NCBI GenBank assembly: GCA_002449845.1
Contig: DJXW01000028.1
Coordinates: forward strand, 115,415-136,697
Reading direction: 5' to 3'
DNA from: Prevotella sp. UBA6994
GTDB taxonomy: Bacteria; Bacteroidota; Bacteroidia; Bacteroidales; Bacteroidaceae
Length of the DNA stretch: 21,283 nt
The notes under the pieces are model-generated. The model did no database searches. It was not told the DNA's origin and saw only the letters and a list, made by a program, of their open reading frames with translations. Position numbers and translations under genes: made by a program. Positions 1 through 7,600 of the stretch are shown piece after piece; within the stretch, counting starts at the first letter, position 1, and every line of letters begins with the position of its first letter.

Positions 1-17
1 TTCCATTGTTGTTTCAT
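1..17 (-). CDS. Possible 5' end of a gene running off the left edge
   Basis: On the minus strand an ATG at 17-15 opens a frame reading MKQQW before the window ends. It is preceded by an A-rich stretch, as is usual upstream of Bacteroidota start codons. A well-formed minus-strand promoter lies about 100 bp upstream (114-144), so a leftward gene is expected close to here. Five codons cannot identify a product, and the true start could lie further left. Confidence 0.3.
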
Positions 18-62
18 TTTTTAATGATGTTCTACTTCTAATTACTACTCTCTGGCTTCGTC

Positions 63-83
63 CGTGCTCCTGCAGAAAGCACG
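63..83 (-). other. Small hairpin in the leader of the leftward gene
   Basis: CGTGCT (63-68) pairs perfectly with AGCACG (78-83) around a 9-nt loop. It lies between the predicted minus-strand transcription start (about 107) and the possible start codon at 17, so it would be part of the 5' untranslated RNA. There is no T-tract on either side, so it is not an obvious terminator. Its role is unknown. Confidence 0.3.
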
Positions 84-113
84 TCAAAAGCCAATTGTGT
101 CCGGTTCACGTTG

Positions 114-144
114 CAAAGATAAAGAAGTTTATAATATAAACCAA
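114..144 (-). promoter_or_regulatory. Bacteroidota-type promoter firing leftward
   Basis: Read on the minus strand, TTG (142-144) is followed after exactly 20 nt by TATCTTTG (114-121). This fits the Bacteroidota primary-sigma consensus TTG-N19-21-TAnnTTTG. The transcript would start near 107 and run left out of the window, leaving a leader of roughly 90 nt before the possible ATG at 17. Confidence 0.6.
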
Positions 145-690
145 ATTATTTCGTAAATAAATTATCTTTCTCGGTAATATTTAACATTTGGAAACAATAT
201 AAAGAATGTATATATTTGTTTTAAAGTCCGAAAACACGACTTGAATCTCAGTACGATTTTCTTTTGTCAATAAAAAGTAACAAAAAGGGCTCTCTACACT
301 GCGATATTTTTCACCTACTCCTCCTTCGGTCTAAAAAACAGCACTATTTAAGCAGTTTCGTAACAAACTGACATCCAACCTATTACAAAAACAACTGTAT
401 ATTTATTCAATCAATTCTAGCATAATCATGCAGAAAAACACTGTTTTTGGGCGTTCAAAACATAATTAGTTAGCTCGCTAACATATATAGTTACGCTCAT
501 AACTGATATAGTTACGGCAACAACTATATATTTTACGAGAAAAAACGTGCAATTTTGCTCTGAAAAAACATGATGATGGCTTTCCCAAATTCTCCTTGGA
601 GATTTTTCACGAAAAAATTTTGTCGGGATATTTCCTAATTCAAGTTTTGCATTCGCTCAACTTTTTGGAGTTTAGAAATGAAAGGAGAGC
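145..690. other. AT-rich intergenic region without a recognisable gene
   Basis: No convincing coding frame was found between the leftward promoter and the repeats beside porQ. The sequence is AT-rich and stop-dense in all frames. The only ordered structure seen is the triple 21-bp repeat at 467-529, listed separately. No RNA gene was recognised. Confidence 0.6.
467..529. repeat. Three tandem 21-bp units, each an imperfect palindrome
   Basis: Units at 467-487, 488-508 and 509-529 all begin TAGTTA and are exactly 21 bp long. Each contains inverted arms. Unit 1 has GTTAG/CTAAC around CTCG. Unit 2 has AGTTA/TAACT around six bases. Unit 3 has AGTT/AACT around eight bases. A 21-bp period is close to two helical turns, which would place repeated half-sites on one face of the DNA. 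A regulator-binding array or a dispersed intergenic repeat family are both possible. No adjacent gene start is nearby. Confidence 0.75.
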
Positions 691-858
691 AAGGAGTTAA
701 GGAGTCAAGGAGTAAAGACAATAGCAAACGGGGTCGTGGAAGACATCATTTTCCACAAAGAGTGAAGTAGTCAAGACAATAGCAAACAGCGCGTGAAAGA
801 CTTCATTTGCCACAATAGTAAAATGAGTAAAAGACAATACCTTTCTTGTTGAATCACA
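691..858. repeat. GGAGT-rich dispersed repeat, copy A
   Basis: The stretch opens with tandem AAGGAGTTAAGGAGTCAAGGAGT-like sequence (691-713), continues with GACAATA-headed repeats, and closes with CTTTCTTGTTGAATCACA (841-858). The opening, the GACAATA word and the 18-bp closing word all recur in the same order at 7911-7957, without the middle part. Copy A overlaps the stop codon of porQ (854-856). Both copies lie just downstream of a minus-strand gene. It probably belongs to a genome-wide intergenic repeat family. Confidence 0.7.
717..832. repeat. 58-bp tandem duplication, two diverged units
   Basis: Two units, 717-774 and 775-832, both begin GACAATAGCAAAC and then share an interrupted GTGaAAGAC.TCATTT..CCACAA core. 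A third partial head, GACAATA, starts at 833, exactly 58 bp on. The units are diverged, so the duplication is not recent. It lies inside repeat copy A. Confidence 0.75.
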
Positions 859-1801
859 AGGAATAGGCGGCGTTGATGAGCAACGACGAACTGGAAACAT
901 GGTATTTTCCGTAAGCTACATTCAACTTAAACCTTTCAAGGTTAATACCTGCGCCTAAGGTAAGACCTGCACCATGCGAGCCCCCATCTTCCGATGAGGT
1001 AGAAATTTTCATTTGATTGTTGGTACGGAAATTATAACCCGCTCCCACCCAAATCTGTTGAGAAAGGATGATGTCGGCACCAATCGATAAGTGATTGATA
1101 AACTTCTCGTCCCAATTGGTGAGATTTACCAATGTGGCAGAGAATCGGAATGGAGTGTGGGTAAGTCTTTTGCTTACACCCACCTGCACGTCTAAAGGCA
1201 TTTTCTCGTAATCATCGTCGAAAGCCTTGAGCTGTCCACCCAAGTTCTTGGCAACCAAACCAACAGACCATTCCTTATTGGGGTCGTAGTAATTCAATCC
1301 TAAATCCACACCCATCGCAATAGAATTATAGCTGCCGATATATGAGGTAATAAACTTGGCGCAGATTCCTCCTGCAATCTTGTCGGTGAGAAGATATGAG
1401 AAATAACCGCCAACGGCAATATCCTTGGCAGAGAACTCACCTATTTGCACATTGTCGGCTGTGGTTTCCTTCATCTTTCCATAGTTTACGTATTGCGCAC
1501 TGGCAGCCACGGAAGCCCGTTCCTTGATGTTTCGGTTAAAGGCTGCACTGGCTGTGTTTGCTCCCGACATATAATTCATGAAGTTAAACAAGATGGTCTT
1601 GTCATCTACAGAAGAAAGTAAGGCAGGATTATGGAAAATGAGAGCCTCGTCGTTCTCTATCAACGACACGTTGTTTCCACCCAATGCTGCCGCATGAGCA
1701 CTTACGGGGAGTCGTAAGAAATTATATGAAGTCTGACTCTCTTGTGCAACAGTAATCATGCGACATACCGTTAACAATATGGTAAAAACAACTTTTTTCA
1801 T
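854..1801 (-). CDS. porQ: Type IX secretion system protein PorQ
   Basis: A 315-residue protein with an N-terminal signal peptide (about residues 1-20, ending near VAQ) and an otherwise beta-rich, glycine-rich sequence typical of a small FadL-like outer-membrane barrel. The motifs SAHAAALGGNN near the mature N terminus, FHNPALLS and GVDLGLNYY fit the PorQ family. In the type IX system PorQ is an outer-membrane protein of the attachment complex, where it anchors PorZ beside PorU and PorV during cargo processing. The gene stands alone on the minus strand. Upstream is a TATCTTTG -7 element (1823-1830), and its stop codon lies within a dispersed repeat. No other T9SS gene is in the window. Identification rests on recognition of family motifs and length. 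Confidence 0.85.
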   Translation of the reverse strand: MKKVVFTILLTVCRMITVAQESQTSYNFLRLPVSAHAAALGGNNVSLIENDEALIFHNPALLSSVDDKTILFNFMNYMSGANTASAAFNRNIKERASVAASAQYVNYGKMKETTADNVQIGEFSAKDIAVGGYFSYLLTDKIAGGICAKFITSYIGSYNSIAMGVDLGLNYYDPNKEWSVGLVAKNLGGQLKAFDDDYEKMPLDVQVGVSKRLTHTPFRFSATLVNLTNWDEKFINHLSIGADIILSQQIWVGAGYNFRTNNQMKISTSSEDGGSHGAGLTLGAGINLERFKLNVAYGKYHVSSSSLLINAAYSL

Positions 1802-1822
1802 TTAAAATTTCTAATTTATTGG

Positions 1823-1830
1823 CAAAGATA
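1823..1830 (-). promoter_or_regulatory. Probable -7 element for porQ
   Basis: On the minus strand TATCTTTG matches TAnnTTTG and ends 21 bp upstream of the porQ ATG. No TTG was found at the usual 19-21 bp spacing, so the call rests on one box only. It sits about 25 bp from an oppositely oriented -7-like box (1855-1862), making this a compact divergent control region. Confidence 0.4.
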
Positions 1831-1854
1831 CATCTTTTTTCAAAATATCTGCAT

Positions 1855-1862
1855 TAATTTTG
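1855..1862 (+). promoter_or_regulatory. Probable -7 element for the TonB-family gene
   Basis: TAATTTTG matches TAnnTTTG and lies 66 bp upstream of the ATG at 1929. No TTG with the expected spacing was seen. A transcript starting near 1868 would carry a leader of about 60 nt. Confidence 0.35.
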
Positions 1863-1928
1863 CACTATCTTTCAAGATGAACCGTTATCATAAACGTGAA
1901 AAAGTGTCTTTTAGTATATTAAATTCCC

Positions 1929-2639
1929 ATGGAATCAAAGAAAACAAGCAAGGCAGATCTCAATAACAAGCGGGGTACTTTTTTTGCACTCGGCTTAATC
2001 ATGGCTTTGTCGCTGCTCTTTGTTTGTCTGGAATATACGAGCAGTGAAGACGAATCATTCTTGGAAGAGGAGTTCATAGACGACTTGGCACAAGACTTTG
2101 AGCTTCTGCCCTCACAGGATGAGGACGAAGAGTTTGAAACGGTTTCGCCCCAAGAAAAGTTGACGATACTCACGGAGAACATCAAGGAGACAACCGAAAT
2201 GCCGTCGCCAATAGAGGACGCCTCTGCTCCTGCTCCATTGGTTGAAACTGAGGTTTCGGAAGAACCTGAGGAGGAAAAGGAAGAAGAAACTCCCCCACCA
2301 TCCGTTGCAGAACAAACCGAGAAGCCCATCAACTTCCGCATTGTGGAACAATACCCAGAGTTTCCTGGCGGAATGTCGGAATACATGAAATGGTTGACGA
2401 AAAATCTCAAATACCCAGACATTGCCAGAAACCAAAGGATTCAAGGTAAGGTGGTGGTTCAGTTTATCGTAAACCAAGACGGTACCATTGCCGACGCCAA
2501 AGTGGTGAAGTCGGTCAGTCCACAACTTGACAGGGAAGCCATGCGCGTAATCCGCATGATGCCCAACTGGAAGCCTGGCTTACAAAACAACAAGCCCTGC
2601 AAGACCATGGTAGCAGTACCCATAGTTTTTAAGTTATAA
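1929..2639 (+). CDS. TonB-family energy transducer
   Basis: 236 residues. A short basic cytoplasmic N terminus (1-16) is followed by one membrane anchor (about 17-36), a periplasmic linker (38-130) and a C-terminal TonB domain (about 143-236). Visible family motifs are PEFPGG (143-148), LKYPDIARNQRIQGKV, the DGTI turn, DREAMRVIRMMPNWKPG and the ending VPIVFKL. TonB proteins pass proton-motive force from ExbB/ExbD to outer-membrane receptors; the TonB-dependent receptor at 10711 is one possible client. The linker is dominated by Glu and Asp with Pro near its end, rather than the Pro/Lys-rich linker of the enterobacterial protein. No exbB or exbD is adjacent. Which of several paralogues this is cannot be told. 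Confidence 0.88.
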   Translation: MESKKTSKADLNNKRGTFFALGLIMALSLLFVCLEYTSSEDESFLEEEFIDDLAQDFELLPSQDEDEEFETVSPQEKLTILTENIKETTEMPSPIEDASAPAPLVETEVSEEPEEEKEEETPPPSVAEQTEKPINFRIVEQYPEFPGGMSEYMKWLTKNLKYPDIARNQRIQGKVVVQFIVNQDGTIADAKVVKSVSPQLDREAMRVIRMMPNWKPGLQNNKPCKTMVAVPIVFKL

Positions 2640-2640
2640 A

Positions 2641-2727
2641 TACGAAGGAAGAAGGATGAATTACGAAGGAAGAAGTAATGCGGCAAAGCCGCAGTATGGA
2701 AGTTTTGAAGGAGGAAGTACATCCTCC
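2641..2727. repeat. Intergenic repeats and two perfect hairpins after the TonB gene
   Basis: TACGAAGGAAGAAG occurs twice (2641 and 2662). TGCGGC (2679-2684) pairs with GCCGCA (2688-2693) around AAA. GGAGGA (2710-2715) pairs with TCCTCC (2722-2727) around six bases. No T-tract follows, so these are not classical terminators. They may form structured RNA between the TonB and prenyl synthase genes. Confidence 0.6.
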
Positions 2728-2737
2728 ATCACAACAT

Positions 2738-2817
2738 CTTCCTCGCCGACAGGCGAAATACGTCCAAATTCCACCTTCCTCCATCAACCATCTCCTTCCT
2801 CGCCGATAGGCGAAATA
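2738..2817. repeat. Duplicated 23-bp hairpin repeat (TCGCC-GAyA-GGCGA)
   Basis: CTTCCTCGCC..AGGCGAAATA occurs at 2738-2760 and 2795-2817, 57 bp apart. The copies differ only by C versus T in the four-base loop, while the TCGCC/GGCGA stems are identical. A stem kept intact while the loop varies suggests selection for the hairpin, but one difference is thin evidence. It resembles short palindromic repeats scattered in Bacteroidales intergenic DNA. Confidence 0.7.
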
Positions 2818-2818
2818 C

Positions 2819-2851
2819 TTCAAAATTCAAAATTCAAACTTCAAACTTCAA
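2819..2851 (+). repeat. Heptanucleotide array just before the prenyl synthase start
   Basis: TTCAAAA, TTCAAAA, TTCAAAC, TTCAAAC and a partial TTCAA follow each other without gaps. The array ends four bases before the ATG at 2856, where the ribosome-binding region should be. Expansion or contraction by strand slippage would change the leader in 7-nt steps without touching the coding frame. Confidence 0.75.
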
Positions 2852-2855
2852 TATT

Positions 2856-3845
2856 ATGTATACATCAGACGAAATCCTAAACAAAGTAAACGAGTACATA
2901 GAGCAGTTGCCTTTCGACCGCAAGCCCGAATCACTTTATGCTCCCATCAAATACGTATTGTCTTTGGGCGGCAAGCGCATCAGACCTACACTCATGATGC
3001 TCAGTTACAATCTTTACAAAGATGACGTTGAGAATATCCTACCCGCTGCTTGCGCCATAGAGACGTATCACAACTACACCCTGCTTCACGACGACTTGAT
3101 GGACAATGCTCTGTTGCGCCGCGGACACCAGACGGTACACGTAAAATGGGATGCTAACACGGCTATCCTCTCAGGCGATTCCATGTTGGTAACCGCTTAC
3201 CAGCAGATGCAGAATCCATATAAGACGATGGGCAATCCAAAGGCTATCTTACCCGTGCTCGACCTCTTTACCGAAACAGCATTGGAGATTGGCGAAGGAC
3301 AGCAATACGACATGGATTTTGAGAATCGCATGGACGTGAAGGAGGAAGAATACATTGAGATGATTCGTCTGAAGACCAGCGTCTTGCTGGCTTGTGCCAT
3401 GAAGATAGGGGCTATCTTGGCTGACGCTCCAGAAGAAGATGCCAACAACTTATATAAATTCGGGGAGTTGATAGGACTTGCATTCCAGTTGCAAGACGAC
3501 TTCCTCGATGTCTATGGTGATACGAAAATATTTGGCAAGGCGATAGGTGGAGACATCACGTCGAACAAAAAGACATATATGCTCATCAACGCCTGCAACT
3601 TAGCCAACGACGAGCAACGAAAGGAACTCAACCATTGGCTCTCTCTCAAGGAATTTGACGCTAAGGAGAAGATTGATGCCGTAACCCGCTTGTACAACGA
3701 AATTGGTATCGACAAACTCGCCCAGCGCAAGATGGAAGAATATTATGAACAAAGTCGCAAGTTCTTGGATGCAGTGAACATTCCTGAGCCACGCAAGGAG
3801 GAACTCAAGAAATATGCGGCTCAAATGATGAAAAGGAATTATTAA
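2856..3845 (+). CDS. Polyprenyl (isoprenyl) diphosphate synthase
   Basis: 329 residues, the usual length for the trans-isoprenyl diphosphate synthase family, which condenses isopentenyl diphosphate with allylic diphosphates. GGKRIRP (38-44), the first Asp-rich motif DDLMD (79-83) and the second DDFLD (214-218) are intact, as are the LRRGHQTVH and KTYMLINA regions. Residue 74, five before the first Asp motif, is Tyr. In this family an aromatic residue there favours shorter products, so a C15-C20 product is more likely than a long quinone side chain; this is inference. The ATG at 2856 follows a heptamer array. The next gene begins at the base after this stop codon, so the two are surely cotranscribed. 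Confidence 0.88.
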   Translation: MYTSDEILNKVNEYIEQLPFDRKPESLYAPIKYVLSLGGKRIRPTLMMLSYNLYKDDVENILPAACAIETYHNYTLLHDDLMDNALLRRGHQTVHVKWDANTAILSGDSMLVTAYQQMQNPYKTMGNPKAILPVLDLFTETALEIGEGQQYDMDFENRMDVKEEEYIEMIRLKTSVLLACAMKIGAILADAPEEDANNLYKFGELIGLAFQLQDDFLDVYGDTKIFGKAIGGDITSNKKTYMLINACNLANDEQRKELNHWLSLKEFDAKEKIDAVTRLYNEIGIDKLAQRKMEEYYEQSRKFLDAVNIPEPRKEELKKYAAQMMKRNY

Positions 3846-4547
3846 ATGCCATACAGAAGACTACCTAAGACAGATGCTGCACGCATCAAGGCTCTCAAGA
3901 CATTGTTTGAGAGCGAAGACTTATATGCCATCAGGAATCGGTTTCTCGACTATAAGATTCTGAACATGGCACAACCTGCATACGAACGTTTGCTGACAGC
4001 TAACGAACAATACAAACTGAGTTCACAAGCTCAGATGCGTGTTACGCCCAAGATAGAAAAGGCTCAACGAAACGCCACGCTCTTTGTCAGTCATTTCATA
4101 CAAGTATTGTTAATGGCGATAGAACGCGGAGAAATCAAGAAAGAACTCCTCGCTCTCTATCAGTTGCCCGAAGATACCACTGCCATTCCTAACATCAAGT
4201 CGATAGAGCGTTTGCTGGAATGGGGCGACAAAATGGTGGAAGGAGAAAAGGAACGTATCAAAAAAGGCGGCAGACCCATCAACAACCCTTCCATTGGCAC
4301 GGTGATGACTCATCTCGACGTTTTCAAGGATACTTTGGAACAACAGAAGAAATTGCAAGCTCGTACCCAACGAGTACAAGACGACTTAAACAAGATTCGC
4401 CCAGAAGTGGATGAGATCATCCTGGAAATATGGAACCAAATAGAAAAACACTATGAGAGCGAACCGCCAGAAGTACGCTATCCCGAATGCAGAAAACTCG
4501 GCATCGTGTATTATTATCGCAGACACGAGCCACATCTATATGGATAA
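3846..4547 (+). CDS. Uncharacterised helical protein, coupled to the prenyl synthase
   Basis: 233 residues with no signal peptide or membrane segment. It appears almost wholly alpha-helical and highly charged. Residues about 150-205 have heptad-like spacing and may form a coiled coil. The C-terminal RYPECRKLGIVYYYRRHEPHLYG is rich in Arg, Tyr and His. I do not recognise the family. The ATG directly abuts the stop codon of the upstream prenyl synthase gene and a terminator follows at about 4557, so it is the last gene of that operon. A cytoplasmic location is inferred. It seems a genuine gene because the frame is long, tightly linked and closes next to a terminator. Confidence 0.75.
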   Translation: MPYRRLPKTDAARIKALKTLFESEDLYAIRNRFLDYKILNMAQPAYERLLTANEQYKLSSQAQMRVTPKIEKAQRNATLFVSHFIQVLLMAIERGEIKKELLALYQLPEDTTAIPNIKSIERLLEWGDKMVEGEKERIKKGGRPINNPSIGTVMTHLDVFKDTLEQQKKLQARTQRVQDDLNKIRPEVDEIILEIWNQIEKHYESEPPEVRYPECRKLGIVYYYRRHEPHLYG

Positions 4548-4556
4548 ATGACATCA

Positions 4557-4590
4557 AAAAAAAAACGCCCTCTCATCGGGGCGTTTTTTG
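4557..4590 (+). terminator. Bidirectional intrinsic terminator
   Basis: An A-tract (from 4556), CGCCC (4566-4570), a short loop, GGGCG (4579-4583) and a T-run to 4589 form a GC stem extended by A/T pairs. It follows the stop of the 3846 gene by about 10 bp and lies about 37 bp beyond the end of the converging minus-strand peptidase gene. The flanking A and T tracts allow function in both directions. Confidence 0.9.
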
Positions 4591-4626
4591 ATTGAAAGTA
4601 TCTTCTACTTAAAAACCTATATTATA

Positions 4627-7600
4627 TTACATAGGTGAACTATTAAGAATGATATTGGTAATGCCCACTGCATCAGACACGTCAATCTTTCCATCTGCAT
4701 TGATGTCAGCATTTTCAAAATGGAACAATTCAGAATCAATGCCCAAAATATTATTCACCACCAATATAACATCGCTTACGTTAACGGCACCATCCCCGTT
4801 AACATCACCAAGCAACAATTCAACCTTTCCTAAGCAGAAATAACCACTCTTCCATTTAAAATAATCGCCAGACGTATCTACACCGAAATCAAAAGTTTCT
4901 GGTGCATATATCGTACAAGGAGACTCTGCCGTACCTATCTTAGAACAAGCATTATTAGCCAGAGCTGTCATACTCTCATGAATGTACAACTCTTTCAATC
5001 CTACGCAATTGGTAAGGAGAGCATTGAATTCTGTCATATTCGTCAAATCAAACTTGCTCAAGTTCAAACTTGTCAGTTTACCACAATTATAGAACATCTG
5101 TCCCACATTGGTAACTTTTTCCATATTCAAATAGTTCAGTCCTTGAATCTCTGTCAAACTAATCATATCATAGAACCAACGATAAATGGTCATGGGTTGA
5201 TGATTCTCAAAAGACTTGTCAAAAATCACTGAAGTGACAGATTGCCGAGCACTATACCAACTGGGTGTGGTTGACTCGTTGATACGATATTTTGTTCCTT
5301 CGCGTTTCCAAGGTGCATCATCATCATAGAACGACATCGTACCATCCAAGATAACGGCGTATGGCAATGTTGTACCATCCAAGTAGAAATAGCCACTATT
5401 CCATCTGAAATACAAGGCAGCGGTATCTACTCCTTCTCCGAAATCAAAACCTTCGGGAGCATGAACGACACATGGGGAAGCAGCAACACCTACCCCACCA
5501 AATGCCGACGTATTGAGACCCATCATCACAGAGGGCACGTATAAATCCTTCAAGCCCTTGCAACTATTGATCATACTACTGGAATTTGTAACGTTAGACA
5601 TATCAAACTTACTGATATCCAATGTTGTCAAACCAGAACATCCATAAAACATGGAAGACATGTTTGTTACGTTGGAGGTATTGAAATGGCTGACATCAAG
5701 ACTCGTCAAACTGCTACAGTTACTAAACATCGACTCCATCGTTGTAACTTGAGATGTTTGGAGATATTCGATATTCTTGATTTCCGTGAGGTTTTTCATT
5801 CCATAAAACCACCTGAAAGTGGAAGTTGGAAGTGATTCGGCAAAAGACTTATCAAATACTACGGTTGTAACTCTCTCCCTTGATGAATACCAAGCCGGTG
5901 ACGAGGTAGTGTTTAATTTCATCGGGATAGAATCATGCTTCCAAACCTGATGATCGTGATAGAATGACAATGTTCCGTTATCAAAGATGGTATAAGGAAC
6001 TTTTGTTCCTTCCAAGAAGAAATACCCGGAATACCATTTAAAATATAAATCTGAAGTGTCTGTGCCAAAGTCAAAACCTTCTGGAGCATGAACGATACAA
6101 GGTGATTTCGTTGTACCGATGCTACTACAAGCATAGGTACTGAGTTGAGGCATATTTGTGGGTATGTACAAATCTTTTAAGTTCTTACAACCATTGAAGA
6201 GGTTTGTAGCCACCAAATCGTTGGACATGACAAACGAACTGACATCAAGACTGGTCAGGCTGCTACAATTTGCAAACATGGAAGCCATTGTCGTTACATG
6301 GGAAGTATTGAATTGGCTGACATCAAGACTCGTCAAGCTGCTACATCCATTAAACATAGAAACCATCGTCGTTACGTTGGACGTATTGAAATGGCTGACA
6401 TCAAGATTTGTCAAGCTGCTACATCCATTGAACATGGAAACCATTGAAGTAACTTCAGAGGTATTAAGATACTGAATGCCCGTAATGTTTTTCAAGTTCG
6501 CTTGATTATTGAACCAATATTCCGTGGTTTTCGGACGCGCCTGGGCAAAAGAACTGTCGAAAACAACGTCAGTAATGGTGTTGACAGAAGACCATGCTGG
6601 ATTATAACTTGTATTCAACTCGTAAATCGTTCCTTCCCTACTGTCTTTCATGGTATCATGATAGAACGTGAGGGTTTTCTGATCAGATGACAAAAGAGCA
6701 TAAGTACTTTCCTCAAGAGGATTGATGTTGATAATCGCAAAATTCTTGTCGTTCAAGTCATAAACATCCACATTCAGAGAGGTCATGGAAAACCAACCGT
6801 CATACCTGCCTCCCCATCCCCAATTCATGTGGTAGGTGTCGCTATTAGGATCGTATCCATCACAGATGAAACCATGTCCTATACCCGATTTTTCACCATT
6901 GATGATTACGGGCTTTCCTTCTGCCAATTGTGCATAAACCATCTCTTCCCACTCTGTCTGAGTGTAATAATACTTATTTTCCAATGAGACACCTATGTTA
7001 TAACCACAATAGTTTTTCAATGCGTTAGCGGTTTTAGCCATACTTCCAGAAGTGCCATATTGACCAAAATTGGCTTGCAATGCCTGTCCACAATACCTAA
7101 GCAACTGAGCAACGGCGGCTTTACTGGCTGTCGTAGTGGGTTTTTCATCTGTCATATTGTCCCAATCGAAGGAACTGATTGCATCCAGCGGATTCAACAC
7201 ATAACCATTCGTTGATGTAGTATAACCTTCCAAAGCCTTACACCCAGCACGGAATGTTTGTCCGTCTTTTCCTTTCGTTGCCCAGTAATACATCATTTGT
7301 GCCATTGCCGTTGCCATACAACCAGTCAGACATCGTGTACCATTAAAGACACACTGGTCATTAAACGGTTCATTTTGATTCCATGTAGAGGTAAGCATGG
7401 CTTCTATTTTAGTACGACCTTGTATAGGGCTCTTGTTCACATGACTTGCTGCTTCTGCTTCATGTTGCCTTGCCCATTGTATTTGGGTAGCATATTCGTC
7501 AAGCCATGCTTTCAAGTTGCTTGGAATATTGTTTTCGTCAAAACTGCCATTGCTGCAATAGCCGAGAATGGGAACAGCCACGTCATCTCCTGAGACAATG

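Noticed and set aside
467..832. CRISPR array
   Set aside because: The 21-bp units and the 58-bp units are directly contiguous tandem repeats without unique spacers, and no cas gene is present.
697..900. Minus-strand frame of 67 codons over the repeats beside porQ
   Set aside because: It lies across the 58-bp tandem repeats and the porQ 3' end, and its repetitive translation mirrors the repeats.
1919..2422. Minus-strand Ser-rich frame of 167 codons opposite the TonB gene
   Set aside because: The Ser runs are the reverse complement of the Glu/Asp-rich linker codons; there is no independent support.
2656..2880. Plus-strand frame of 74 codons before the prenyl synthase gene
   Set aside because: It is built of the intergenic hairpin repeats and overlaps the true start; low-complexity Ser/Thr/Pro translation.
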